Assembly (NCBI GenBank): GCA_964475415.1
Contig: CAYYWZ010000002.1
Span: 1 to 64,000 of the forward strand
Length of the DNA: 64,000 nucleotides
Source: CALCMJ01 sp964475415
Lineage (GTDB): Bacteria > Bacteroidota > Bacteroidia > Chitinophagales > Saprospiraceae
Direction: 5' to 3'
Within the stretch, counting starts at the first letter, position 1, and every line of letters begins with the position of its first letter. The notes under the pieces are model-generated. The model was not told the origin of the DNA. It saw only the letters and a list, made by a program, of their open reading frames with translations, and searched no databases. Made by a program: the position numbers and the translations under genes. Shown here in pieces: positions 17,551 through 26,022 of this stretch.

Positions 17551-18187
17551 ATGTCTTTTTTATAAATTCCTTATTGTCATATACCCAGTTTACTAGTGCA
17601 TTATGACCACCACCCAGCTCTAGTTTTTTACAGATATTATTTCTATGATTATCTACTGTTTTTTTACTAATAAATAATTCTTCAGCAATCTGAGCGCTCG
17701 TCAGTTTATTGGCAACATGTCCCAGTACTTTGATTTCTGTTTTGGAAAGTCTATCTAGATCGGGTAGAGGCGTTAGCTCTTTGAGACTGGATTCCAACCT
17801 ATTGCTAAAGTAAGTCCTATCCAGAAGAATAGCATTAATAGTATTCTTAATTTCAGGTACTGGAAAATTCTTAAGAATATAACCTTCGCAGCCTATGGCT
17901 TTGGCATTATCATAACTTTGCTTTTCTACATCTGATGTAAGAATAATTACATTTGAATCTATGTTGAGTTCTCTTATTTTATTTAATACTTCCAGTCCAG
18001 AGAACAACGGAATTTTTAGCTCTAGTATAACAAGATCTATTTGTTTTTCTAGCAGTATTTGGACCGCTGTAAGTCCATCATTTGCTTGTCCAACTATCTC
18101 GCAATTGGGTATCTTTGCAAAGATATCTCTTAAGCCACTGAGCACTATAGGATGATCATCTACAAGAAGAACATTAAAAATCTTCAT
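17549..18187 (-). CDS. LuxR/NarL-type response regulator with Glu at the phospho-acceptor position
   Basis: DNA-binding response regulator: receiver domain ~1-120 and a LuxR helix-turn-helix ~148-205 (LSKTEIKVLGHVANKL ... IAEELFISKKTVDNHRNNI). The receiver keeps the acidic pair Asp10/Asp11, the Thr in ILTSD and the Lys in YILKNFP. At the phosphorylation site the usual LLDLxMP reads ILELKIP, so residue 56 is Glu (GAG codon near 18020). Asp-to-Glu can mimic phosphorylation in some regulators, so this one may be constitutively active or regulated by abundance; that is inference. It begins 3 bases after the propeller/OmpA gene and no histidine kinase lies nearby. Confidence 0.9.
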   Translation of the reverse strand: MKIFNVLLVDDHPIVLSGLRDIFAKIPNCEIVGQANDGLTAVQILLEKQIDLVILELKIPLFSGLEVLNKIRELNIDSNVIILTSDVEKQSYDNAKAIGCEGYILKNFPVPEIKNTINAILLDRTYFSNRLESSLKELTPLPDLDRLSKTEIKVLGHVANKLTSAQIAEELFISKKTVDNHRNNICKKLELGGGHNALVNWVYDNKEFIKKT

Positions 18188-18190
18188 GCC

Positions 18191-19936
18191 TTATTCGCTT
18201 ATGGCTAGTATTTTAATTTCCACTCGCTGATTCTTCTTTCTTCCAGCTACAGTATTATTATCTGCAATAGGTGCTCGTTTGCCGTAACCCTTATAGGTTA
18301 TTCTACTTTCTGGCATACCTTTCTCATACAAACGGTTAGCTATACTTTTTGCCCTGCTGGTAGAAAGTGCATCACAATATTCATGCGATGGAATTCCATT
18401 GGTATGTCCACCTATCTCTATAGCAATATTCTGGTTTTCGTTTAGAAATTCGAATATTTCATCTAGCACGGCAAATGATTTTTCTGTAACATTTGTGCTA
18501 TCTGCATCGAAGTATATCTGATTAACCTGTAGGGTTTGTCCTACGGTTACTTTAGTAATGTCTAAGTCAGGAATAAGCTTAGCATTCTTTATCTCGAAAG
18601 CTACTGAAGTATTACAATTATTGACATCAGTAATCGTAACTTTCTGCTCACCTGGAGGAAGCTTGTAGGCTTCTATGCCATTCTCGCCACTTGCCCAACT
18701 TACTTTATAAGGAGACTTTCCACCTTGTACAAGCACTTTAGCATAACCATCTTTTTGTCCAGAAACTTGTATGCGTTCTGTTTCTACAATTGCTCCGCTT
18801 AGTGGTGCAGGTGTTTTGATATTTACCTGTTGTACAAATTTTTGATTATTCTGATCTATAATTTCTAGTTGATATTCTCCTGGACTTACATTCTGAGGGT
18901 TAGGTCCTGATAAGTTATCATCTGACCAATTATAAGAAAAGGGTTCTGTACCACCAGATGTCTTGACTTCTATACTAGCATTCTGGCTTCCGTCGCATGA
19001 GATTTCGTTTTCTACGATACAGATAGCGCTGAGTATATTTTCTTCTTCTGTAAATTTTATTTTATACAGCCCAGAGCTTTTAGTTCCTACCCATATATTT
19101 CCATTGGGATCAGAAGCTAATGCTAGACATTCTTTACTTAGGTATCCTAGTGCTTCTGTATATTCTTCTATCTCGTCTGTGTATGGGTTAAGTCGGATGA
19201 GCATGTTAGAGGCTACATACAAGTTGCCTGTATTGTCAAGAATAATATCGTTTATCCTTCCCTTGTATAATCCCTGACTGAGACCTATAGGGTACCATCT
19301 TTTGCTATATTCTATAAGATGCATTTCTTCATCATCGAGTAACCACATCCCTTCTTCATTTTCTATGGCTGCAATGAATTTTTTCTTTTTATCTTCTAGC
19401 TTCCAGTCTTCACCATCTATTCTCATTACACCTTTGTCTGTTCCTATCCAGAGTATTTTGTTTTTATCTCGGTAAAGGAAGTTTACCTGTTCTGATTCTA
19501 GTTTTGAGTTTGATTTCTTGTAATGCTTTATAAGTTTGTGCGTCTTTAGGTTGTAAGCAAACACACCTTTATTTGTTCCTACCCACAGCTTATTTTCATG
19601 AGCTTCCATGCTCTTGATCTCAGCTTCTTTTTCTGGAAGTGTAAAGACCTTAGAGTCATTTTTAAGTATATTGTTATTAGCTAATCCAGTATAGCTATCA
19701 TCCTGATGTATCGCTATAGAATAAGCAGCTATACCTGTATATAAATCTTGTGTTAGACCACCAGTGATTTTGTAGAGACCATTATCTGTGGCAACTAAGA
19801 CGTTTTCGCTTTTATCTATTTGGATATCATGAACTTTAGAACTGGCAGGGATACCACTGAATTTTTCTAATACTGCGTTTTGGCAAAAACCTGACAACAG
19901 AAGGGTAGAAAATATAATTGTAAAAAAGTACTTCAT
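18191..19936 (-). CDS. Beta-propeller / SprB-like / OmpA fusion protein
   Basis: Probable outer-membrane or periplasmic sensor-like protein. After a signal peptide (MKYFFTIIFSTLLLSGFCQ) comes a two-component-regulator-type beta-propeller with blades such as NKLWVGTNKGVFAYN, KILWIGTDKGVMRID and NIWVGTKSSGLYKI (~30-305). Two SprB-like beta modules follow (~310-455; GGTEPFSYNW, GGKSPYKVSW). The C-terminal ~115 residues are an OmpA peptidoglycan-binding domain (VNQIYFDADS ... IEIGGHTNG ... SRAKSIANRLYEKG ... KGYGKRAPI ... RKKNQRVEI). Reg_prop propellers are normally fused to histidine kinases; here the kinase is replaced by OmpA and a separate regulator follows after 3 bases. A signalling link is inferred only from this pairing. 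Confidence 0.85.
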   Translation of the reverse strand: MKYFFTIIFSTLLLSGFCQNAVLEKFSGIPASSKVHDIQIDKSENVLVATDNGLYKITGGLTQDLYTGIAAYSIAIHQDDSYTGLANNNILKNDSKVFTLPEKEAEIKSMEAHENKLWVGTNKGVFAYNLKTHKLIKHYKKSNSKLESEQVNFLYRDKNKILWIGTDKGVMRIDGEDWKLEDKKKKFIAAIENEEGMWLLDDEEMHLIEYSKRWYPIGLSQGLYKGRINDIILDNTGNLYVASNMLIRLNPYTDEIEEYTEALGYLSKECLALASDPNGNIWVGTKSSGLYKIKFTEEENILSAICIVENEISCDGSQNASIEVKTSGGTEPFSYNWSDDNLSGPNPQNVSPGEYQLEIIDQNNQKFVQQVNIKTPAPLSGAIVETERIQVSGQKDGYAKVLVQGGKSPYKVSWASGENGIEAYKLPPGEQKVTITDVNNCNTSVAFEIKNAKLIPDLDITKVTVGQTLQVNQIYFDADSTNVTEKSFAVLDEIFEFLNENQNIAIEIGGHTNGIPSHEYCDALSTSRAKSIANRLYEKGMPESRITYKGYGKRAPIADNNTVAGRKKNQRVEIKILAISE

Positions 19937-20052
19937 TGATTTTTAAGTTGTATCGTAATTCTACGAGTAATAACGAATATGAAACCGCTTAAATTTTGCT
20001 ATTCCTTAATAATGATCAGTATTTGCTAATTGTCGAACATATCAAGCCTCAT

Positions 20053-20607
20053 CTAGTTAGCTGGCATTCTTAACCATCCTACTAATTCCCAATCAGCTAT
20101 TGTATAAATACCTTGATATTCTGCTAATTTAAGCGTTCTTCTTGTTTTTTTACCCCAGTTTTGTTGGATCATTTCTACCTTGTCAGTTCCTACCCAGCTT
20201 ATTATCCCCATATGTCCATATGGGTTTTTCTTAGTTGGTCCATAGATAATAATATCACCAGTCTCAGGCATATATCGTCTTGTGTTTCTAAACTGGATCA
20301 ATCCTCGCGTCTTATTGAAGCCTACATCGCCTAGCGATTCATCGAAAAAATCTTTAGCATGTCCATAAGTATTAGGCATTTTATGGTTATAGTACTCGTA
20401 ATAATATCTTTTTGCAAATTCTACACACTGGTACCTAAGCCCCAGATTGTAGCCATCGGGTGCTACATTTCTTCCTTGTACATTGTAAATCTTCCCGTTA
20501 TAGTGTACATCGACGCCATTAAACGAATCTATAATCTCACCTACCTTGGGTTCTGAGAAGGAATAACAAAATATAGAGAGGGTAAAAAGTAGAATGAGTA
20601 TTCTCAT
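20053..20607 (-). CDS. Secreted CHAP-domain protein (paralogue of the one at 3.2 kb)
   Basis: Probable peptidoglycan amidase or endopeptidase. A signal peptide of ~17 residues (MRILILLFTLSIFCYSFS) precedes a single CHAP domain with Cys61 in LRYQCVEFAKRYYYEYY, His132 in NPYGHMGIIS and a polar residue in IQQNWG. It matches the 3169-3864 protein over the whole domain but lacks that protein's membrane anchor and charged linker, so the two probably act at different sites (secreted versus tethered). 184 residues is compact for the family. It stands alone, divergent from ffh, with no recognisable promoter. Confidence 0.8.
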   Translation of the reverse strand: MRILILLFTLSIFCYSFSEPKVGEIIDSFNGVDVHYNGKIYNVQGRNVAPDGYNLGLRYQCVEFAKRYYYEYYNHKMPNTYGHAKDFFDESLGDVGFNKTRGLIQFRNTRRYMPETGDIIIYGPTKKNPYGHMGIISWVGTDKVEMIQQNWGKKTRRTLKLAEYQGIYTIADWELVGWLRMPAN

Positions 20608-20768
20608 TTGTGCAGTATAATTAAGTTTATAACACTAAAGGTAAGGAACGTATAGCAGCGGGGCTATTATTATAGCCTAAAATTGATAATTATGGGAAAT
20701 ATTTAAGATTTTGGAGCCAATAGTGCAGATCAAGTATATTTTGAATTTTTAGTTCTCTGAGAATGCAA

Positions 20769-20776
20769 TATATTTG
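20769..20776 (+). promoter_or_regulatory. Bacteroidota -7 element of ffh (TATATTTG)
   Basis: TATATTTGCAGC fits the TAnnTTTG consensus, 20 bases before the ffh ATG. A TTTTG at 20739-20743 could serve as the -33 box, although the 25-base spacing is longer than usual. Confidence 0.55.
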
Positions 20777-20796
20777 CAGCAAATTAGAATAAGGAT

Positions 20797-22137
20797 ATGT
20801 TTGATAATTTAACAGATAAACTAGATAGCGCCTTTAAGAATCTTAAGGGAGAAGGGAAATTGACTGAAATTAATGTTGCCCAGTCGATTAAGGAAATTAG
20901 AAGAGCACTAGTCGCTGCAGATGTTAATTACAAAATTGCTAAAGAGTTTACAGATAAGGTAAAAGAAAAAGCGCTCGGTTCAGATAATGTCCTAAAGGCG
21001 GTAAAGCCTGGAGAAATGATGGTCAAGATCGTCATGGACGAAATGATCGACCTCATGGGAGGTCAGGCTGAAGGAATCGCTACAAAAGGTAATCCTGCTA
21101 TCATCTTGATTGCTGGGCTACAAGGATCTGGTAAAACTACCTTCTCTGGTAAGCTAGCGAAATATCTTAAAGAAAAGAAAAGACTCAAACCCCTACTGGT
21201 AGCCTGTGATGTATATAGACCTGCCGCCATAGATCAGGTCAGCGTACTAGCGGAGCAAATAGGAGTAGGAATATATAAAGAAATAGAAAATAAAAGTCCT
21301 ATAGATATTGCAGCAAATGCAATCGCTTATGCAAAATCTAATGGTTATAATGTGATGATCGTCGATACAGCAGGTCGTCTCTCTGTAGATGAGGAGATGA
21401 TGAACGAGATCGAGCAAATCAAAGACGCACTTACGCCTAACGAAACCTTGTTTGTCGTAGATTCTATGACTGGACAAGATGCTGTAAATACAGCTAAGGC
21501 CTTTAACGAAAGAATCGATTATTCTGGAGTTGTATTGACTAAGCTCGACGGTGATACGAGAGGTGGAGCTGCCTTGTCTGTAAAATATACAGTAGGAAAA
21601 CCAATCAAGTTTGTCAGTACAGGAGAGAAGATGGACAAGATGGATGTGTTCTATCCAGATAGGATGGCGCAGCGTATCCTAGGGATGGGAGATATCGTGA
21701 GTTTTGTAGAAAAGGCGCAAGAAAATTTTGACGAAAAAGAGGCTAAGCGTTTAGAGACTAAAATAAAGAAAAACAAATTTGATTTTAATGACTTCCTAGG
21801 TCAGCTAAATCAGATAAGAAAGATGGGAGATCTTAAGTCATTACTAGGTATGATACCTGGGGTAGGCAAGCAGATCAAAAATCTGGATATAGATAACTCA
21901 GCCTTTGCAAAGGTAGAGTCCATTATCCATTCTATGACGCCTCATGAAAGAGCTAATCCGGAGGCACTCAACATGAATCGTAAAAGAAGAATCGCTAAAG
22001 GTTGCGGAAGAAACATTCATGAGATCAATATGTTTATTAAACAATTCGATCAGATGCGTAAGATGATGCATAAGATGAGTAAAGGAAAAGGGATGGATCA
22101 GATGATGAAAAATTTCCCTGGTATGGGTGGAATGTAA
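20797..22137 (+). CDS. ffh: Signal recognition particle GTPase Ffh
   Basis: SRP54 protein that binds signal sequences on the ribosome and hands nascent chains to FtsY and the Sec/YidC machinery. The N domain (~1-85) is followed by the G domain with P-loop GLQGSGKTT, CDVYRPAAIDQ, VDTAGRLSVDEEM and TKLDGDTRGGAALS, and the Met-rich M domain (~300-446) carries the RNA-binding RKRRIAKGCGR segment and ends in a Met/Lys/Gly-rich tail. Length 446 is normal. The gene is monocistronic here. Its 4.5S RNA partner was not found in the window; the structured region downstream lacks the conserved SRP tetraloop. Confidence 0.98.
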   Translation: MFDNLTDKLDSAFKNLKGEGKLTEINVAQSIKEIRRALVAADVNYKIAKEFTDKVKEKALGSDNVLKAVKPGEMMVKIVMDEMIDLMGGQAEGIATKGNPAIILIAGLQGSGKTTFSGKLAKYLKEKKRLKPLLVACDVYRPAAIDQVSVLAEQIGVGIYKEIENKSPIDIAANAIAYAKSNGYNVMIVDTAGRLSVDEEMMNEIEQIKDALTPNETLFVVDSMTGQDAVNTAKAFNERIDYSGVVLTKLDGDTRGGAALSVKYTVGKPIKFVSTGEKMDKMDVFYPDRMAQRILGMGDIVSFVEKAQENFDEKEAKRLETKIKKNKFDFNDFLGQLNQIRKMGDLKSLLGMIPGVGKQIKNLDIDNSAFAKVESIIHSMTPHERANPEALNMNRKRRIAKGCGRNIHEINMFIKQFDQMRKMMHKMSKGKGMDQMMKNFPGMGGM

Positions 22138-22439
22138 ATCATTTCCGAATTCATTTCTTGTCTATATATTACCCAAAGAAGAGTGATGTGTAGGAAGCCG
22201 CTAAGGCAGATAAACCCTGATTAGAATTACTAGTCTTAGAAAAGTGTGGCAAACATCATCTTGAAGATTTAGAGAATGTATAATAGTCATTCGTATATCT
22301 CTTGTATTTATGTAAAGTTGTACAAATAAAATGTTGATATTATAAGAAGAGAAACTTTTCCAACGAGTTGCTGCCGCCTAGTAAGTATAAAAATAAAGTA
22401 GGTGAAAGATGAGCGAATAACTACTACAGTGAATAATCA

Positions 22440-22600
22440 TAAAAGGATATGGATCTTCTTGAATAGAGGAGCCGCATGAGCTGTCTGGAAGGGGAGCGCG
22501 TAGCGATCAGACCGTGATAAGTTGAAGCGGGAAGCTGGGGGCCGAGTTATTAACGAGCCTGTAAGGGAGCGACACTGAGGAACGAAGTGTCATGCCCTGA
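22440..22600 (+). ncRNA. Candidate structured RNA in the 567-bp gap after ffh (family unknown)
   Basis: A GC-rich island inside a very AT-rich gap (22138-22704). It contains several plausible stems: GTCTG (22483) with CAGAC (22508) enclosing CGC-GTA-GCG, and AGGG/CCCT plus GACACT/AGTGTC around a 9-base loop at 22564-22598. No open frame of note crosses it. GC-rich structured islands in AT-rich intergenic DNA are a hallmark of non-coding RNA. GAGCCGCATGAG (22470) resembles the 5-prime strand of a group II intron domain V, but the pairing strand is missing. Strand is assumed from neighbours. The rest of the gap shows nothing clear. Confidence 0.4.
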
Positions 22601-22654
22601 TAAAACTTATATTGCTCACCATTAATTATTCTGTTATACCCTAATTCCGCAAAA

Positions 22655-22662
22655 TATTTTTG
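22655..22662 (+). promoter_or_regulatory. Bacteroidota -7 element (TATTTTTG) for the thioredoxin-fold sorted protein
   Basis: TATTTTTGCAG fits TAnnTTTG, with the expected transcription start some 5-8 bases later, well before the ATG at 22705. This also argues against a start inside the element at 22660. Confidence 0.5.
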
Positions 22663-22704
22663 CAGTCATGTTATTTTTCTTATTTTAGAAAAAACAATTC
22701 AACT

Positions 22705-25700
22705 ATGAAAAAACTTTACTTTACTTTAACTTTACTTTTTACCCTCAATATGAGCTATGCAGAGTTAGCTCCTGGGACACCGGCACCTGACTGGACGCTC
22801 GCAGATATTGACGGAAATATTCATCACCTATACGATTATCTAAATCAGGGAAAACATGTACTTCTAGATTTTTCAGCTACCTGGTGCGGACCTTGCTGGA
22901 ATTATCATAACAGTGGGGTTATGGAGACACTCTGGGAAGAGTATGGACCTGATGGAACAGATGAGATTATGATTTTTATGATAGAGGCTCATCCTGCGAC
23001 AAACCTAGCATGCCTTTACGGACCCCAAGGCTGTAATAATACCACCTATGGAGACTGGACAGATGTGCCGTATCCTATTATAAATTTAGAAGGTGATGAT
23101 CTGAGTTATACCACAGCTTATAATATAACTTACTGGCCTACAATCTATGCCGTAAATGCAAATGATTATGGCACCTATGAAGTAGGTCAGCCAAATGTAG
23201 GAGGATGGGAAGAAATATTTTTTGAATCTTTTGCTATGGCAGCGGCTCCTACAACGGATCCTGGTTCATGTTCCCTAGATGGTTCTGTATTTTCTAATGT
23301 GACGGGAGGAGCAGGTTCTCTTAATTATATATGGTCTAATAATAGTAGTAATACAAATCTCATAAATGTGCCATCCGATATATATGGGCTAACGGTTACC
23401 GATGCTAACGGAATTTTTGTTACTGCAGAGATAGAATTATTAAATGGTGATACGGATATAGAAATCACGGCAGAGTTTATCGAAAATATAAATTGTTATG
23501 ACGACAATAATGGATCTATAGCAGTAGATGTAGCCTCTAATTCTACCTTACTATATAATTGGTCTAATGGAGAAAGTACAGCAACTATATCTAATCTAGA
23601 ACCTGGAATTTATGATCTGACTATTACAAACACTAGTAACGACTGTGAGATATATGATGCCTTCCTAATATTTGAGCCTGATGAATTAGAAGTGGATTTG
23701 TCATCAGAGGATGCTCTCTGCGGAGAAGATAATGGAATCATAGATGTGTATGTAAATGGTGGAGTAGAGCCTTATTCTATTTATGTCAATGGAAATCAAA
23801 TAGGTGGAGTGACTGCTCCTGCGTTACCTGCAGGGCCTTATGATATAGAAGTAGTTGATGATAATGGATGCGTTTTTTCTTCCTTTATAACTGTAGAAGC
23901 TCAGGACTCTCCAGAGGCTGTCGCTTCTAGTGGTAATAATAGTATAAACTGTCAACAAACTACAGTTCTTCTAGAAAGTGTGGGCTCGTCGACTGGTGCT
24001 AATATTATTTACAATTGGTATAATAATGCAAATGTCTTGCTAGGAATTGAATCGACAGTAGAAGTATCTGAAGCTGGCGCTTATACCTTAGAAGTAATAG
24101 ATAGCAACACAGGTTGTATATCTGTTGCAGAAGTTTCTGTGGAAGCAGATACAGATATTCCAGTTATAGCTGTAGTTTCTGAGGGTTTTCTTACTTGTGA
24201 TGTTACAACCATAGTCTTATCGAGTGAAGGCTCTGCCACTGGTGCTGAGATATCCTATGAGTGGACAAATACAGCTGGCGATGTCATTGGAAATGAAGAA
24301 GAACTAGTAGTGACAGCTCCTGGCGCTTATACCCTGGTCGTTGTAAATTCAGTAACGGGTTGTAGTGCGGAACTTACACAGAGTGTAGAAGAACAAACAG
24401 AGACTCCAGAAGTACCACTAGATGTGGCAAGTATACTTAATTGTAACACCACTTCGCTATTACTAGAAGCTGGCATAAGTGAAGATGAAAGCTATAGTTA
24501 TGCTTGGGGATATATGGATGAAGATGGAAATATAGTAATCGCTGATGAGAACTTAGAAGTAAATGAAGCAGGTTCATATATTGCTGTTATAACGCATGCA
24601 AGTAATGGATGTGTTTCCATGCAGGATATAGATATTGTAAGTGATATGGAAGCTCCTATGATCAATATACCTGATCCCTTATATATCTTAGATTGTTCTG
24701 ATGATAATATTCAGATTGAGGTAGATATTGCGATGACAAATAATATATCTTGGTCTACAGATGATGGTAATATCGTAGGTGGAGGTGATACAGAAATTGT
24801 ATCTGTAGATATGCCAGGAACTTACCAGCTGATCGTTACGAATCCAGAGAATGGGTGTACGACAGAAGAAACTATAGATGTGGCATTAGAAGATAATGAA
24901 CCAGTTTCTGTTTTTAACTTTGATGTGGTCGGCATGACCGTTGTGTTACAAAATATTTCTGAAGGTTCTGATAATACATACACTTGGGATTTCGGTAATG
25001 GAGAAACATCTACTGCAGAAAATCCGGATGTAGAACTAGGAGAAGGTACCTATGAAATATGTCTGACGGTTACAAATGACTGTGGATCTGACATGACCTG
25101 TGCTGCTGTATCTATAGGAGGACCTCTGCAATCTACTGGAACGGTAGGGGAGATCCTATGCTTTGGTGAAGCAACAGGTTCTATAAATCTAAGTATATCA
25201 GGAGGAGCTCCAAGTTATATCATTTCTTGGGAAGGTCCTGATGGATTCAGCTCTAGTGAAGAAGATCTAACAGGCTTATCTGCTGGTACTTATATTGTGA
25301 CGATATCGGATGCAGAGGAAAATATTATATCTGAAGAATATAATATATCTGAACCTACAGAAATCGTTATATCTGAGGAAACAATTGTGGATGATGAAGC
25401 TGCTCAGAGTAATGGATCTATCGATGTAAGCATAGCAGGAGGAACGGGTGCCTATACTTACTTGTGGAGCAATGGAGCTATGACAGAAGATATAAGTGGC
25501 TTAGAAGCTGGTGATTACAGTCTAGAAGTAACAGATGAGAATGATTGTGTATCTACATTCATGTTTACAGTAGATAATCTTATAAGTAGTCTCCATGAGA
25601 TTGCTAACATCTCTTTAGTAGAAGTATATCCGCAACCTGCTGCTGAAACGCTTACTATAAATTTAGAATTACATGAGATCTCTGATTTACAAATAGAGCT

Positions 25701-25857
25701 AATAAATATATCGGGTGTAATACTGCAGAAACATAGGATAAGTGGTCAGAAGATCACTAAAAATTTATCCTTGGTAGATGTGGAAAGTGGATATTATATT
25801 TTGAGAATATTAGAAAAGGATAAAGCATATACACAAGGTGTAATTGTTGTAAAATAG
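22705..25857 (+). CDS. Secreted TlpA-like thioredoxin domain protein with SprB/PKD repeats and type-A T9SS signal
   Basis: Large exported protein. The signal peptide is MKKLYFTLTLLFTLNMSYA; the frame is open upstream to a TTG at 22660, but the ATG at 22705 gives a clean signal peptide and lies after the promoter. Residues ~20-190 form a TlpA/thioredoxin-like domain with the redox motif WCGPCWNY. Then come SprB-type and Ig-like repeats (GGAGSLNYIWSNNSS, SNGESTATISNLEPGIYDLTI), a PKD domain (YTWDFGNGETSTAENP), another SprB pair (GGAPSYIISW, GGTGAYTYLW), and a C-terminal type-A sorting domain (VYPQPAAETLTINL ... GYYILRILEKDKAYTQGVIVVK). Redox activity at the surface is plausible but unproven. 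It ends at a strong terminator. Confidence 0.88.
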   Translation: MKKLYFTLTLLFTLNMSYAELAPGTPAPDWTLADIDGNIHHLYDYLNQGKHVLLDFSATWCGPCWNYHNSGVMETLWEEYGPDGTDEIMIFMIEAHPATNLACLYGPQGCNNTTYGDWTDVPYPIINLEGDDLSYTTAYNITYWPTIYAVNANDYGTYEVGQPNVGGWEEIFFESFAMAAAPTTDPGSCSLDGSVFSNVTGGAGSLNYIWSNNSSNTNLINVPSDIYGLTVTDANGIFVTAEIELLNGDTDIEITAEFIENINCYDDNNGSIAVDVASNSTLLYNWSNGESTATISNLEPGIYDLTITNTSNDCEIYDAFLIFEPDELEVDLSSEDALCGEDNGIIDVYVNGGVEPYSIYVNGNQIGGVTAPALPAGPYDIEVVDDNGCVFSSFITVEAQDSPEAVASSGNNSINCQQTTVLLESVGSSTGANIIYNWYNNANVLLGIESTVEVSEAGAYTLEVIDSNTGCISVAEVSVEADTDIPVIAVVSEGFLTCDVTTIVLSSEGSATGAEISYEWTNTAGDVIGNEEELVVTAPGAYTLVVVNSVTGCSAELTQSVEEQTETPEVPLDVASILNCNTTSLLLEAGISEDESYSYAWGYMDEDGNIVIADENLEVNEAGSYIAVITHASNGCVSMQDIDIVSDMEAPMINIPDPLYILDCSDDNIQIEVDIAMTNNISWSTDDGNIVGGGDTEIVSVDMPGTYQLIVTNPENGCTTEETIDVALEDNEPVSVFNFDVVGMTVVLQNISEGSDNTYTWDFGNGETSTAENPDVELGEGTYEICLTVTNDCGSDMTCAAVSIGGPLQSTGTVGEILCFGEATGSINLSISGGAPSYIISWEGPDGFSSSEEDLTGLSAGTYIVTISDAEENIISEEYNISEPTEIVISEETIVDDEAAQSNGSIDVSIAGGTGAYTYLWSNGAMTEDISGLEAGDYSLEVTDENDCVSTFMFTVDNLISSLHEIANISLVEVYPQPAAETLTINLELHEISDLQIELINISGVILQKHRISGQKITKNLSLVDVESGYYILRILEKDKAYTQGVIVVK

Positions 25858-25882
25858 TATTCGCTAAACTTAAATTTTTATA

Positions 25883-25918
25883 ACTGGTCGAGATTGTTTC
25901 TTGGCCAGTTTTTTTTTG
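25883..25918 (+). terminator. Rho-independent terminator
   Basis: Stem ACTGGTC/GGCCAGT (one G-T pair) with a 13-base loop followed by nine T residues, 25 bases after the stop codon of the sorted thioredoxin-fold gene. Confidence 0.85.
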
Positions 25919-26022
25919 TAAAAGATGGGATACAAGAAATCAGAATGTGAGGTCTAAATTTCACTTTCCTCTAGGAGTTTGTTAGCTTCATCATCCAGCA
26001 TATAAAGCGAATATAGAGTTAT

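Noticed and set aside
22440..22600. Group II intron, RNase P RNA, tmRNA or 4.5S RNA
   Set aside because: Only one strand of a domain-V-like motif is present and none of the conserved cores of the other RNAs could be found, so no family name is given.
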